64,000 nt of DNA from Pristionchus mayeri (GCA_036245805.1 BTRK01000003.1:1-64000), one strand, 5' to 3'; positions 40,421 to 50,498 are shown, counted from the first letter of the stretch. A program made the numbers and translations. Notes: a model not told the origin generated them from the letters alone.

Positions 40421-40509
40421 GTGATGGGTGCTAATGCGGAGACTCTTCTGACTGTGATTCAAACTTTCATCTACGATCCACTCTTTGAATTAGGAGAAGA
40501 AAGGACAAC
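40421..40509 (+). pseudogene. YDPL (PIKK-like) exon copy, open but acceptor mutated
   Basis: The frame is open for 29 codons, beginning VMGANAETLLTVIQTFIYDP, then LFELGEERT, up to a GTAAGA donor at 40510. It is close to the exon at 60893. The base pair before it is CT where other copies have AG (ATCTGTG against CTCAGGTG), so the acceptor appears destroyed. That and its decayed partner exon upstream argue for a recent pseudogene. Confidence 0.55.
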
Positions 40510-40639
40510 GTAAGAAGTCTTGAGCGACTCGTGGAATTCGTTTAATGGTATGGATGGCACTTTCTGGTTTTGGGTTTTGCAGTTGCTCCGTAACCTTGAT
40601 TCTTCTCATTCATCTGATTAGTGATCTGCGTACTTTTAA

Positions 40640-42041
40640 AAAAAAGTTGTTACGATATAGGTAGACTCCTCCTTTGCAGGTATAGAACCTTTGGTTTCGG
40701 TTCATAGGGTCGAGTATTTTGACTTGAAGATATCGTGACATTCTTCACAATGAAAGTAGTATTGTTACATTTAAAACAAAAGAAGAACACAGTACTGTGT
40801 TGGGTAGCGGATCCCAGACAAGGCTAGTCTATGCAATACCGAATCACCTTCAGTTTATTGGCCTTCCCACGCTATTCTCCCTATACACAAAACGTCATTA
40901 TGTTTACTGATCATTGGCTTACTTTGTCCATATAACCGAAAAAAAGTTTTCTTTTGTTTTTGAGGCCAACAATGAAACATCTCAGAATAATCCGACTTAA
41001 AGATTTTCTGACGTATTTCGACCCGTAGAAAAGGAATTTGCACATATATACTCGCCAAAACGTGAATGAACGTTTGTAGGCATAAAAATCGCAATGTTTT
41101 GCCAAAAAATCACGACTTCGCAATACTCCTTTGAAAATGTAGGTATCTTCCACCCCATCGATATTCTTATAAATTTGGCTAGAGGGATACAAATGCATGA
41201 GAAATCAAATGAAAATGAAACGAGATTGTTATCGAGCACCATTTTTGATGGCATAAATTTTTATAATTCAACTGGCCATAACTTTTTTTCCCAGACGTGC
41301 TAGCCCTTCACATCCAACACGGAAAATGTTTATCTCGCCGTTCAGAATATATGTATGGGGTTTGGAGCAGCCGTTCACGGTTTTCAAAAACCGACTTTTT
41401 TAGCATTGCACCATCCCTCTCCCAATCGTACAGCGAACGTGTTTTAAAGTTCAAAGACGGATGTAATCGGTGGAGACAGAAGAAAACAATCAGTTCTACG
41501 CGAAGAGTCGAGGGTAAAAAGGCACACCAAACTCCGAAACCAACAAGATTGATCAATTAACTCACTCCAATCCTTTTCTGCCGCGCTCCCTTTCTTTTAT
41601 CTTCTGTGCATTTGTAAATCAATAATCGATCTACATACCGAGTCCACAAGACTGATTGGGGTTCCGAAGTTGCTAAAGATATACTTCTTTGAGTCTTGTA
41701 AAATGCGTCAAAAAACTGGTCATTTTTGTCCATTTTCGTCCAAAATGGCCAGTTTTTGAGAAATTTTACAAGATTCAAAGTATCATATCTTAACAGAAAT
41801 GTGACCAATATGTCCCAAATTTCACAGATATCAGCGAATATTTATTTCTCGTCCTTTCATCGGAGTCAGTTTCAACCTGGAAACTTGATTAAAACGCTCC
41901 TACTCATTACATGTTTTACGGATGTCATATCGTAACTTAGCCTTGAATGTTTCCAAAAAATTGAATTTTGTATTGCATAATATTAAAATTAATTGTCCAA
42001 AATGTGCGAGCTTTGAACTCTCTCTCTCTCTCTCTCTTCAG
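40640..42041. other. No gene; one 114-bp hairpin
   Basis: I see no supported gene. At 41677-41790 an imperfect inverted repeat (AGATATACTTC..CTTGTAAAAT against ATTTTACAAG..GTATCATATCT) forms a hairpin that includes TGGCCAGTTTTT. A CT-dinucleotide run at about 42019-42036 forms the polypyrimidine tract of the exon that follows. Confidence 0.5.
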
Positions 42042-42158
42042 TCTTCTCACCTCACTCAACTCGCACACGAAATGCTCATCAGCGTAGCCGAGAAGGAGAA
42101 GGAGATCGAGAGAGGGAACCCGAATAATTACTTTATACGACATATTAGAGTACAGTAA
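42042..42158 (+). CDS. Possible terminal exon, unknown protein
   Basis: A strong CT-rich tract ending TCTTCAG precedes an open stretch of 38 codons that starts SSHLTQLAHEMLISVAEKEK and ends at TAA 42156-42158. The middle is charged and could be helical (AEKEKEIERG). The acceptor and the first codons (TCTTCTCAC) are shared with another exon-like island at 43145, so the two are probably paralogous exons. No family is recognised. A downstream donor is not obvious, so it may be a last exon. Expression is unproven. Confidence 0.35.
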   Translation, partial: SSHLTQLAHEMLISVAEKEKEIERGNPNNYFIRHIRVQ

Positions 42159-42849
42159 AGGGACACAGAACTGTAAGAAAAGAATTGCTAGGGTAGGGGA
42201 TACAAACTGAATCAGCAGAAAACACCGTTGAATTTTAGTTTAGTTTTTGTCTCAAGCGTAGATCTGATTGTGTTTCCAAACACGGGAAGTAGTTAATACT
42301 GTGGAATGAAACCTGAATATATAAAATAGATTGGGAAACTGATAGGTCTTGTTGGTAGTAACCATTGCGCTGGCTTTAAGTATATGATATATGATGATCC
42401 TTTGTCAGACGCTGTATCGCATGCTATCCTCTTAGATGCACATCGCCGTGATCGATTCGACCAATGAAGCAGTTGAAGGAGGAGGAGTTGACAAGGAGGG
42501 TTAGAATCAAACCTATCCACTGAACTAGCAGTATGCGCAGCATAAGGAGAGGAAAGCGAGGAGTCCGAAAATTGAGCTGAATGCGATTTGGGAAAATAGG
42601 CGACAAACCGAACAAGCGATCGCATGATTCATTTAGTTTTGCATGACTATTTTTATGTTTGGAGGATGTCGTTGGCAGATTAGCACTGACCGTCGCTATC
42701 CTAATTTGACTTTGATTCGAAGCAGGACTTTTCCTAGTATTGGTAAATTCTGAGTTTGCTTTCTTGTAAGTTCTCTTTTAGGTATCGGTAGATCACGTGG
42801 AGAGGTTAGATAATTATAGGTAACAATTAACACTTGCTGCAGGCAAATT

Positions 42850-42900
42850 ACTACATGCTGCAGTTTGCTACACCATTTGGGGAGAAGAGACAGCCCAGAG
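42850..42900 (+). pseudogene. Partial copy of the IWGEET exon
   Basis: After TTGCTGCAG the bases ACACCATTTGGGGAGAAGAG match the open exon at 48394-48579 (ACCATCTGGGGAGAAGAG). In frame they give CYTIWGEETAQR, ending at a GTGAAT donor at 42901. The frame does not carry back cleanly to the acceptor, which indicates indels. Confidence 0.5.
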
Positions 42901-43144
42901 GTGAATTTTAATATTTATTCTCTCGGCAAGGAGCTCGTATCGATGAGGGGAAGAATGTGCCATGAAAGGAGATAGCTGAAGCGTGAAATGTGCCAGTGAT
43001 CAAACTTGTAAAATTCACACTTTAGACCTTCTGAAACTGTAGGGTAATCATGTTTCAAACTGCCCCGGTTGTAAGGTAAATGTTCGAACGGTTATATTTT
43101 TTTGTTTTATTTTATTGTTCAGAATCTGGTTTTTGTTCTTTCAG

Positions 43145-43252
43145 TCTTCTCACGTGGTCGCCGAGTTTTTCGTCATCGACGAGACACTTCGTGCGGCAGA
43201 AAACATGGAGAATCAAGACGCATCTGGTCAGTTTATTCAATATGATTGGTGA
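43145..43252 (+). CDS. Possible exon, unknown acidic peptide
   Basis: Preceded by a good acceptor (TTGTTCTTTCAG). It is open for 35 codons, starting SSHVVAEFFVIDETLRAAEN and ending at TGA 43250-43252. A GTCAGT at about 43226 could serve as donor instead. The start is shared with the exon at 42042 (TCTTCTCAC, SSH). The product is unknown. Base composition is more GC-rich than the flanks, which fits an exon. Confidence 0.35.
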   Translation, partial: SSHVVAEFFVIDETLRAAENMENQDASGQFIQYDW

Positions 43253-43330
43253 AGCTGCTGGATGGTGAGGGATCCTTCGAAGTTTAGTACCAGTTTTATG
43301 CATGAAAATACAATTGTAAGCGAGAGAGTA

Positions 43331-43880
43331 TGGACATGGTGTGGTGGGTTACGGTAGCGTGCATTTAACTTTTATGTGATTTAGTAAATCACACCATGGT
43401 GTGTGGTGTGGTGGGTTACGGTAGCGTGCATTTAACTTTTCTGTGATTTAGTAAATCACACCATGGTGTGTGGTGTGGTGGGTTACGGTAGCGTGCATTT
43501 AACTTTTCTGCGATTTAGTAAATCACACCATTGTGTGTGGTGTGGTGGGTTACGGTAGCGTGCATTTAACTTTTCTGTGATTTAGTAAATCACACCATGG
43601 TGTGTGGTGTGGTGGGTTACGGTAGCGTGCATTTATCTTTTCTGTGATTTAGTAAATCACACCATGGTGCGTGGTGTGGGTATACTGTAGCGTGCATTTA
43701 ACTTTTCTGCGATCTAGTAAATCACACCATGGTGTGTGGTGTGGTGGGTTACGGTAGCGTGCATTTAAGTTTTCTGTGTTTTGATAAAATGCACCATGGT
43801 GTGTGGTGTGGTGGGTTACGGTAGCGTGCTTTTAAGTTTTCTGCGTTTTGGGAAAATGCATTATGGTGTGATGCACCCTT
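43331..43880. repeat. 67-bp minisatellite, about 8 units
   Basis: GTGGGTTACGGTAGCGTGCA recurs with 67-bp spacing (GGG at 43346, 43413, 43480 and onward). Units also hold GATTTAGTAAATCACACCAT and runs of GGTGTG. The last units are diverged (TTTTGGGAAAATGCA). Each unit contains the palindromic ATTTAGTAAAT. Confidence 0.95.
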
Positions 43881-43899
43881 GAGGTATACGGTAGGCGTC

Positions 43900-43908
<9 letters not shown>

Positions 43909-43932
<24 letters not shown>
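43909..43932. repeat. (GACA)n microsatellite
   Basis: An uninterrupted CAGA/GACA run of about six units lies just before the SINE. Confidence 0.95.
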
Positions 43933-43933
<1 letters not shown>

Positions 43934-43966
43934 GCTACGACATTATAGTCAATTATTTTACCGGTG

Positions 43967-44242
43967 GTGGCGTGGGTGGCGCAGTGGTGTGAGGCGCCGC
44001 TCGTCATACAAGGGCCCCGAGTTCGATCCCCCGCCTGGGCAGACCAAGCCCTCTAGCCCTCCGGGGTCGGTAAATTGGTAGTGACCGCGGTCGCGAAAGG
44101 TAACGATCCCTAGAAGCACTTTGGACAGCAGGGTTACGTAGTCCTAGCAGTAGTCGGCTTCACCGCACTACACCACCTAGCGTAGTCGTTCACGACTGTA
44201 AAATCGCTTGACGTGGCTGCACCTTTACCTTTTTTTTTTTTT
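43967..44242 (+). mobile_element. tRNA-derived SINE with target duplication
   Basis: A 276-bp element is flanked by a 10-bp direct repeat TTTACCGGTG (43957-43966 and 44243-44252). Its head has polymerase III boxes, A box TGGCGCAGTGG at 43977 and B box GAGTTCGATCCC at 44019, about 40 bp apart as in a tRNA. A body of about 200 bp follows, ending in ACCTTTACC and a run of Ts. A T-rich tail is unusual for a SINE. The box spacing and flanking duplication make this the best-supported retroelement in the window. Confidence 0.88.
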
Positions 44243-44604
44243 TTTACCGGTGAGAGTTCTGGCACCAGTTGATTTCGGGTTTTTATTCTGCTTCTTAACC
44301 TCTAGTTCCTTATTTGAACTGATCACTTATTTCTTGTCAGGTGTAAAAAAATATTTCAAGTTAAGCCCGTTCTATTTCATCAATCAAGCTGGTTTAGGGT
44401 ATTGCTATACCCCCTTAACCTCGAATCGTGTTCCAGATTCGCTCGCTCTTCTATATATGGCAATAATTACTTATTTTCCAGCTGACAATAAGAAGAGAAG
44501 GGCAAATCGAATAGGATTATAGTGCTCAGAATGAGTCAGTTATATTTTATTTTTTCTAATTGCAGTTTTTTTTGAAAATAGATAAACTACAAATTAATTT
44601 GTAG

Positions 44605-45499
44605 GAATTGTATCGATGGTCACATCGTGACGCCCAAAACGATAGAGAAGCCATCACTGATGAAGCGAATGAGTGCACAGCGTGTCAAAATTGGTTTGAC
44701 GCGGCGCCGGGTCGATCTCGAAACACATCTCGAAACGAAAAACATTTTCGGCTGAAATGACAATGAAAATTTGAACCAAACTGGTGAAATATATATCATA
44801 ACTTAGCTACAAAAAGTAAATACGTAATTTGAATGCAAGGCATCCCTCTGGATTGTATCCAACGTATCTCACTATCATTTTTGATAATTTTCATAAAATT
44901 TAAAATTTGTTACATGATTTTTTCATAATTGTTACGCACAAATCAAAAAAGTTGAGTATACACAGCAATATGGAACCCCGCATATGTAGAGCCTTTTCAT
45001 ATCTACGTGAAGAGCTCTACAATTTGTAGCAGCCCGATTTTTTCAAAAATGATATTTTGAGAAATTGCGAAAATAAGGTTTATATCGCGATTTTCTCAAA
45101 ATCTTTCAACATTTTTGAAAAAATCGGGCTGCTACAAATTGTAGATCTCTTCACGTAGATATGAAAAAGTTCTACATATGCGGGGTTCCCTATGGCTGTG
45201 CATTCTCAACTTTTTCGATTTATGCGGTCAAAATTTAAAAATGCATGTAACAAATTTTAAAGTTGATGAAAAATATCAAAAATGATAGGGAGGTGTATTG
45301 GTTACAATCCTGAGAGTCGCATTGCATTAGAAATATATATTAATTTTTTGTAGCTAAGCTATAATATATCTTTCACCTATTTTGGATCAAATTATCATCG
45401 TTCATTTCAGCCGAAAATGTTATGTTTCAAGATCGACCCGGCGCCGCGACAGACAAAGGAAATCATCGCTTTGACACGCTGTGGAGTGTGAACGGAGAG
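44605..45499 (+). pseudogene. DEANECE-type exon split by a transposon
   Basis: After an AATTTGTAG acceptor the frame starts ELYRWSHRDAQNDREAITDE and continues ANEC.. up to 44675, then is interrupted by the 808-bp CACAGCG element. The exon resumes at 45489 (TGAACGGAGAG) and ends at a GTGAGA donor at 45500. Without the insert and one copy of the 5-bp duplication the exon would be 82 bp, open and co-linear with the copies at 60540 and 61518, which serve as empty sites. The intron remnant downstream (45545-45595) matches 60660-60720. Confidence 0.8.
44676..45483. mobile_element. Fold-back element with CACAGCG ends, copy 2 (Transib-like)
   Basis: 808 bp, palindromic, with CACAGCGTGTCAAA at the left and TTTGACACGCTGTG at the right, flanked by a 5-bp duplication GAGTG (44671-44675, 45484-45488). 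It aligns with copy 1 at 28730-29529 over its whole length, including the GGCGCCG blocks near each end. It interrupts an exon. No transposase is encoded, so mobilisation would have needed an enzyme from elsewhere. Confidence 0.88.
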
Positions 45500-45599
45500 G
45501 TGAGAGACGCTCACGATTTCACACACTCACAATCTTGTCGATGAATTAGGCCCACGGGAGCGGAGAGAGTCTGGAGGAAGTCGCCCGTTGCAACGGATT

Positions 45600-46180
45600 A
45601 CCATCAAAATTTATTGCTCATCCGTAAATACGCAACCATTAGTTCTAAGAAGAAAATCGAGGCTAAGGAGCCGCAACAAAACATAAAACGGGCCTGATTC
45701 AAAACCAATTTTTTGAACGACCCATCAATAAACAATTATCAGTTCAAAAAGGAAACCCGATGCAAAGGATAATCTAAAATGAGCAAGTGTCATCTATCCC
45801 TTTCATCCCACTCGCTCCAGTTTTGTTCTGCTGTGTACAATATGTCTTTGGTTCAACCGGAAGTATAAAAATATTATAAAATATTTGTTGTCATTTCGAG
45901 AAGCGCCGCATCCCTAAGACTTCGATGTAGGGCATGATTCGTCGAAGATTATTGTTTCGGTTTTTTTGAGTAAAGGTTAGAGACACGCTTTCCCAATATC
46001 TCTATTTTCTTTAGTCGCAAAAAATCTTTTTGAGCAAAATGGCTAATCATAAACCGTGAAATGAGGATAGCGTGACAATCGAAGATAATCTTTAAATTAT
46101 TCGCCCCTCGTTCACGATACCGTGTGCATTCTCTATTGACCACACAACATTGCGAGATATTGTTTCTTTTTAAAAATGTC
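45600..46180. other. No gene recognised
   Basis: AT-rich non-coding sequence with only chance open frames. Fragments of the intronic repeat appear in inverted orientation around 45650-45770 (AGAAAATCGAGGCTAAGGAG). Confidence 0.4.
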
Positions 46181-46186
46181 AATTAA

Positions 46187-46473
46187 AGAAGGGGTAACAC
46201 GAATGGATGCTAGGGAGTCCCACCACGAAGATATTGCGCTCGCAATGGGAAACTGTAGCCAAATTACCCCAATAAAGAGACGAAACATAAGTAGAGCGAG
46301 TGAAACATAAACGATCTAGTCACATCCCTGCGCTGTCAATGAACTTTGCGCGTATGTAAATAGCCTCAAAGATGCCTGTGAAACTTCGGATAAAGTGATT
46401 CATTATCGGGCTGTCGGCTTCTATCACATACGCATAGAGGCTAATTTAACCAATTTTTCGTGTTACTCCTTCT
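46187..46473 (+). mobile_element. TTAA-flanked MITE, family 1, copy c
   Basis: 287 bp with AGAAGGGGTAACACGAATG and the inverted CGTGTTACTCCTTCT as ends, between TTAA at 46183-46186 and 46474-46477. Its interior is nearly co-linear with copy b (GCTAGGGAGTCCCACCACGA). It is the best-preserved member. Confidence 0.9.
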
Positions 46474-46495
46474 TTAATATTTCGCTACTTGTCAG

Positions 46496-46635
46496 ACTAC
46501 TCTGAAATGCTGCATGAGGAGAGCGAGACGTTGGTTCGGGTGGTGCTGTGGCGACTGGAGTTTACCCTCGACGGACGACTACTCAGGGACGACCTGGCTG
46601 CTGCTGTCGTCAGTCGATCAAAACAAGAGCGCTGA
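46496..46635 (+). CDS. Possible exon, unknown protein
   Basis: Follows CTTGTCAG and is open in the frame YSEMLHEESETLVRVVLWRL, then EFTLDGRLLRDDLAAAVVSR, ending at TGA 46633-46635. The island is markedly GC-richer than its surroundings. A decayed relative lies at 47205-47275 (GCTGCGTAAGGACGGCGAGA). A loose resemblance of ESETLVRVV to AETLLTVM in the YDPL exon may be chance. Family unknown. Confidence 0.35.
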
Positions 46636-46902
46636 ACACTAATTCTTATGATGAAGTGGAGTTCTGAAATAATTAGATGATGTCGATCTAATAGTAGATT
46701 GGTTGGAATGGGTATGGTGGAATTAAAACGCAATTCTAGGCGTATGACTGATTTCACCACGTTACTGTCCTCGAAAGAAAAATAAATAGCATTATTACAT
46801 GAGAATAATATTTTAATTGAATGAGTGAAAGAGTTGAAAGTGAACAGCTGAACGACTTTGAGTATTTCTTGTAGACAGATTGTCGTGCCGAACAGTTCTT
46901 AA

Positions 46903-47141
46903 AGCCGGATTCAGCAAAAACGCGCCTGTCTGAAATATGTTCCAAATAGGGAGAGAACTCTCTTCCAGTCGCGTGCTCTCTCACTCGTTGCATGTGCCTC
47001 AGGGTCAACTTTGAATGCTTTAATGGAACCATACCTCAATTCAGAATATAGATTTCAAAATCTTAATTTCGATAACTGTTTCCGAGTGTCTCGAATCTGC
47101 GTTGTCAGTTTGTCCTGGCCAGTTTTGCTGACAGTCCCGCT
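46903..47141 (+). mobile_element. TTAA MITE, family 2, copy 2
   Basis: A 239-bp element with left end AGCCGGATTCAGCAAAA and inverted right end TTTTGCTGACAGTCCCGCT, between TTAA at 46899-46902 and 47142-47145. The interior matches 39477-39720. A right-end fragment of the same type (TTTGCTGACAGTCCTTCTTTAA) also lies near 57430-57456. Confidence 0.75.
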
Positions 47142-47365
47142 TTAACAAGTTATTTATATTTCTTCTTTTATAACTTTCATTAATTTCAATAAACAACCCC
47201 CCACTTTTGAGGCTGCGCTCAAACGCTGCGTAAGGACGGCGAGACAGTGGGTCGGGTGCTGCTTCTGACCGATTCATGTTTTAGCTTTGCATCAAATTTT
47301 GTTTAACTAGAATTCCGGGATAATCTCGTGAAAAATTTGCAAAAATATATTTTCGATAATTGCAG

Positions 47366-47443
47366 ATGTCGGCGCTGCTGCACACGATCCGCGTGTGCGC
47401 GGATGCGGACATCTGCCTGGCCGCGGTCAGATGTATAGGAATG
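47366..47443 (+). CDS. Possible exon, MSALLH type
   Basis: ATAATTGCAG precedes 26 in-phase codons, starting MSALLHTIRVCADADICLAA, and a GTGAGA donor follows at 47444. GC content is far above the AT-rich flanks. A paralog with the same intron-acceptor context stands at 50499. The ATG directly after the AG may be internal. The peptide has no recognised family; Cys and Ala are frequent. Confidence 0.45.
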
Positions 47444-48393
47444 GTGAGAGCAAGTGGGATATCTCAAAGCGGGTTCTGAATTCGACTTGACTGATATTTG
47501 TCGTGGATTCTCTATGAAACGGAGGACGGAAACTCGATGGTGCAGAAAGCATTAATTTGGTGCTATGTGCAGAACAGATATTACTTCCTGATTAATGATT
47601 GGTAGCTTAAACAATTAGACAAATTTCAATACTTAGAGAAGTCCGTTCGTGAAAATCGACTTTTGAACCCAGAAATTCAGTGGTGTGACAATTTATCGAA
47701 ACCTATCGAAGATACACATTTTAATTTGTTATTCTCGTATTCTACTCGGTATAGTTACATTAATCACTTACAAAGGCCCGTAGTAAAAATCCGAGTTACC
47801 ACCGGGTTGAGGATTCGATAAAATCGAAGGAATGTTCCTGCTTGGATTTTATTCCGCTGGCTATGTCTGTAAGACCACAAGATGGGGTACTGCAGTATGA
47901 ATACGGTAGTATTGATTGAATATGTTGCAATCAGTGTTCATTGTCGCTTTCGAGTTGTGAGCACGGCACATTCTACGACTGGCTGAGGTTAAATTTCTCG
48001 TGTGAGTGGCAGAGGTGAGCGTGCACTCTCTCACTTTTTTCATACTATTTCGGCGTTCTGATCGATAGGAGTGGGAGTCGCTTTAACGCTGAAGGGATAA
48101 TGTGTGAAAGCGGATACGCCGATGGCGATTCAGTGGTGCAGAGACTAGCCTTGTTTGAGATCGGTCATCATAGACAGTACTCTCTTCGTATGTTTTTTTT
48201 TAATTTAACAATATTACTCTTCTTGTTGATCGAGTGATATGATATCTTCAAGTCGCTGAACTGGCTCGCCTACACGATGATGCGGTAGGAAGAGGATAGT
48301 GGAGAGTGGATACGGTATTTAGCAGACAGTTCGGTTATTTGGAAAGCTTTTGTAGAGATTAGATATCGAGAAATGAATTATCGATCGTTGCAG
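47444..48393. other. Intron-like; copies of duplicated segments
   Basis: No exon is supported before 48394. 48100-48190 and 48225-48320 are diverged copies of 28420-28500 and 28540-28640. Confidence 0.4.
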
Positions 48394-48579
48394 GTTAATC
48401 AGAGCTGCGACTACGTGATGCAGACTGTTGCGACCATCTGGGGAGAAGAGACAGTCCAGAGATTTCATTGGGAGAAGAGTGCTACTTATCGACGAGGGCA
48501 AGAAAGTGGCGCTACTTATCGACGAGGGCAAGAAAGTGGCGCTACTTATCGACGAGGGCAAGAAAGCGGCGATTATAAG
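48394..48579 (+). CDS. Exon with IWGEET motif and 10-residue repeats
   Basis: TCGTTGCAG precedes 62 in-phase codons and a GTATAG donor follows at 48580. The peptide starts VNQSCDYVMQTVATIWGEET and continues into three exact copies of ATYRRGQESG. Related sequence occurs at 57490 and 42850, and the ending WGEETVQ resembles FGEETAQ/LQ of the YDPL exon, so the exon types may share an origin. The open frame across three 30-bp repeats is in register. Function unknown. Confidence 0.45.
48481..48570 (+). repeat. 30-bp coding repeat, three copies
   Basis: GCTACTTATCGACGAGGGCA plus ten bases is repeated at 48481, 48511 and 48541. The three copies differ at a single position (GTGGC against GCGGC), so the expansion is recent, and the unit length keeps the reading frame. 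Confidence 0.95.
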
Positions 48580-48659
48580 GTATAGGTGAAGCGGAAACTC
48601 ACCTTCTGAATAGTTTTTTTGCTGACTTTTGAAATTCGATTGCCCTTCTTACCTTGAAC

Positions 48660-48800
48660 ATCAAGTGAACACCGACTGCCAGCCAATCTGCAGCCTAACT
48701 GGCGAGGAATTTCGGAGCGAGCTTGATGAGGAGATTTGGGGTACGGTAGATGAGGGTGGGAAAGCGGGTACGATAGAACACAAGAAACTGCAGTAACGAG
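48660..48800 (+). pseudogene. Decayed copy of the PTASQSAA exon
   Basis: CCGACTGCCAGCCAATCTGC matches the membrane-type exon at 58122, and translation gives PTASQSAA followed directly by a stop. The upstream hydrophobic part is not recognisable. The segment lies in the same order as in the copies at 52.6 and 58.2 kb. Confidence 0.55.
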
Positions 48801-49286
48801 AGTGTGATAATGCTGTGGGAATGGTGGAGAGACTTTTTATTTTGCTCTATATCTCAATCAAATGCAGTCACTGTAGTCCAATGATATTCTACCAAGATAT
48901 GCTGGTGATGAAGCAGAACTTCAGCAGTTACTGAATGTAATTTGTTTTAGGCCTGCTTGATAGACCTTCAAATCTCATTTTTGCTGATCGTTGATCTTTC
49001 CAGTTTGGTCTTCGTCGTTTTCACAACAATTTCTTCGCGATTCGAGTGATGGCAGAAAATGAAAAGAAGGTTACAAATATAGATTCTTAAAAAAATATTT
49101 GACCTTCGATTTCAAAACTCTAAGAGGTTTCAATTTTTCTTTAGTGTGTTTCTATTGTTAAAAAATAATACAACTATGTCTAAATGCCAAATGACGTTTC
49201 GGAAAAATAAAATGAAATTGGTACAGATTGTCTAACGTTCCACATTGTGCGTATCACTCTGAAAAAGGGCTGTGATACTTGTCATT

Positions 49287-50080
49287 TAGGGTTGGTGAAA
49301 TCGGGCCAGCCCGGTATTCGAGGGCCCGACTTGGAAAACATCGCATTTTGGCTCGAGTTGGCTCGAACCCGATCGGGTGGCCCGACTTCGAGAGTGAAGA
49401 GTCGAGCGGCTCGACTGGCCCGACTTAGCCCGACTCGGCCCGACTCGGCCCGACTCAGCCCGACTCGGCCCGACTCGGCCCGACTTGTCTGGCGAATGCT
49501 GTAGGGAAATTCCATCGCCGTTCTTTCCATTATCTTTTCAGTGGACCACTGAAAAGATATCGAGTGGTATGATATCGAGTGAAGTGGTTGTGTTTTGGAC
49601 CTGTTAGTCATAGGCCGCTGGTTCGATCCTGCATGATGTGGTTATGTTTTTGCCTTTAAATTTACTACTTCATTAGGAACAAAATTTATTTTAAATTAAT
49701 TTTTTTAAATTTAAAATCTAACATAAAATGTAAATAAGCGAAACGAAATAGCAGAAAAACATCATGGTGTGGGATCGAATCACCGGCTGATGACTAACAG
49801 GTGCAAAACAGAACCACTTCACTATTCGGTAGCTTGAAATTGTTCGCCGATGGCAATGTAAAGATCGACACTGGAATTGGGCTGAGTCGGGCCGAGTCGG
49901 GCCAATCGGGCTAAGTCGGGCCAGTCGAGCCGCTCGACCCTTCACTCTCGAAGTCGGGCCACCCGATCGGGTTATAACAATTTTCGAGCGGCTCGAGCAT
50001 TCAGGCTCGGGTCGAGCTGGGCTCGAGTCGAGCTTGGGAGTCGGGCCCTCGACTGGCCCGACCCGATTTGACCAACCCTA
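49287..50080. mobile_element. hAT-like fold-back element with 8-bp duplication
   Basis: A 794-bp element starts TAGGGTTGGTGAAATCGGGC and ends GACCAACCCTA, flanked by TTGTCATT at 49279-49286 and 50081-50088. The arms are GC-rich and include a 10-bp CCCGACTCGG minisatellite (about 49419-49485) and, in each arm, a tRNA-like B box (GGTTCGATCC at 49620; minus strand near 49785). A perfect 29-bp hairpin lies at 49531-49559. The mirror arm near 51088 has TTGTCATT once and no insert. An 8-bp duplication with TAGGG termini fits hAT. No transposase is present. Confidence 0.93.
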
Positions 50081-50498
50081 TTGTCATTCAAAAACTCGTA
50101 CGATTTGTTTGATAAATAATGTACATGCTCTGCTCATGATAGTCAATCCATTAGAGGTTCAAACATTCACGTATGCGCTAGTCACACGATATGCTGGTCC
50201 TGTGAGAACAGAAGGCCTAGCAATGGGCGGGGGTGTGAGTGCTTGGGAGAATAAAAATAAAACGCGCGAGTGCTTAGCTTCACAGTGAACCAGTGTTACA
50301 TGATGGTGTCTAGTTGTGCTGATTCTACGGTGCCCTCAATATATTCCATTCCAATTCTTGCCGAACTTATCATAACCCTATCTCATCTGCGAGAGTCGAT
50401 TACCTCCTCTCTCTTCGTCGATCTCTCCTCGAAGGTTTAACTCGAGTTCCGGGATAATCTCGTGAGAAATTTCCAAAAATATAATTCGATAATTGTAG

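Noticed and set aside
41094..41303. Overlapping open frames on both strands at 40.9-41.6 kb
   Set aside because: No splice-bounded structure and no shared copies elsewhere in the window. Treated as chance.
49600..49640. tRNA gene with GGTTCGATCC
   Set aside because: It is mirrored in the other arm of a fold-back element and lacks a proper acceptor stem.
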